Source: JAFGKK01 sp964521085
GTDB taxonomy: Bacteria > Chloroflexota > Anaerolineae > Anaerolineales > RBG-16-64-43
DNA: 64,000 nucleotides
Direction of reading: 5' to 3'
Assembly: GCA_964521085.1 (NCBI GenBank)
Contig: CAZFPL010000013.1
Location: forward strand, 8,038-72,037
In this document: in pieces, positions 63,848 to 64,000 of the stretch
Position numbering within the stretch: position 1 is the stretch's first letter
How the letters are laid out: each line of letters starts with the position of its first letter
Made by a program: the position numbers and the translations under genes
The notes under the pieces: generated by a model
What the model was told of the DNA's origin: nothing
The model's database searches: none
The model's input: the letters and a program-made list of their open reading frames with translations, nothing else

Positions 63848-63853
63848 ATTATA
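63848..63853 (-). promoter_or_regulatory. -10 box of the dehydrogenase gene
   Basis: Minus-strand TATAAT about 83 bases before the ATG at 63765, without a good -35 box. Confidence 0.4.
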
Positions 63854-63944
63854 AACGATGAGCGGGAAAAAGGGGTGGATAGACGCTTTTCGACAGAAGG
63901 AAACATTGCCCACAATGGTTGAATCCGATCGGGTTGGCGGGAAA

Positions 63945-64000
63945 AATGAACCACCGCGCGGCAAGCCGCGCGGTATCACGGAGCGAAACCCCCAAGTTCT
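63945..64000. repeat. 56-bp palindromic intergenic repeat, copy B (inverted)
   Basis: Reverse complement of 5093-5148 with 51 of 56 identical positions, including the CCGCGCGGCTTGCCGCGCGG hairpin. It may extend beyond the right edge. Confidence 0.7.

Overview
The window looks like a high-GC chromosomal segment of an environmental Chloroflexota bacterium, most likely Anaerolineae-like; this is my inference from gene content and style. The pointers are lipoproteins with Thr/Pro-rich linkers after the lipobox, a T-box in front of leuS, MalT-like LuxR regulators, the Memo-priA pair, a MoxR-DUF58-DUF4129 cluster, dense diguanylate cyclase genes and many small palindromic intergenic repeats. No phage genes, transposases or CRISPR arrays were seen. 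Two genes are broken (an in-frame TAG at 12139 and a frameshift at a 6-base C run at 63373), which may be real decay or assembly errors.

Left part (1-20.6 kb), mostly housekeeping: priA (cut by the window edge), a Memo-family gene and a small membrane protein form one minus-strand operon. A divergent DUF177/YceD gene and an RpoD-type sigma factor follow on the plus strand. A short segment holding a lipoprotein hydrolase is bounded by two copies of the sigma gene's last 40 bp. Then come metG, RNase D, a beta-CASP metallo-hydrolase with a small membrane partner, tRNA-Ser(CGA), a broken SnoaL-like gene, two secreted proteins, an orphan NarX-type histidine kinase and leuS with a complete T-box leader.

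Middle part (20.7-39.4 kb): a MalT-like LuxR regulator, a small conserved protein, a phosphotransferase with rifampicin-phosphotransferase-like domain order and an MFS efflux pump run in one direction. Two tandem paralogous membrane diguanylate cyclases with near-identical promoters follow, then two tRNA-Ala genes with twin terminators, a trmFO-M28 peptidase-GT87 operon, a cobalamin riboswitch with an orphan BtuF-like protein, and glnA.

Right part (39.4-64 kb), the most unusual: three paralogous proteins that join a LacI-type ligand-binding domain (without DNA-binding domain) to a GGDEF domain surround a MoxR-DUF58-DUF4129 cluster. One of the three has a destroyed cyclase active site but keeps the c-di-GMP inhibitory-site motif. 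Divergently, a roughly 11-kb set of genes encodes a group 4 [NiFe] hydrogenase with a complex-I-like set of membrane subunits (three antiporter-type, H, J, K and an A-like subunit) and ends with its HycI-type protease. It most likely couples reduced ferredoxin to H2 production and ion pumping. A frameshifted isocitrate/isopropylmalate dehydrogenase gene and a second copy of a 56-bp repeat close the window.
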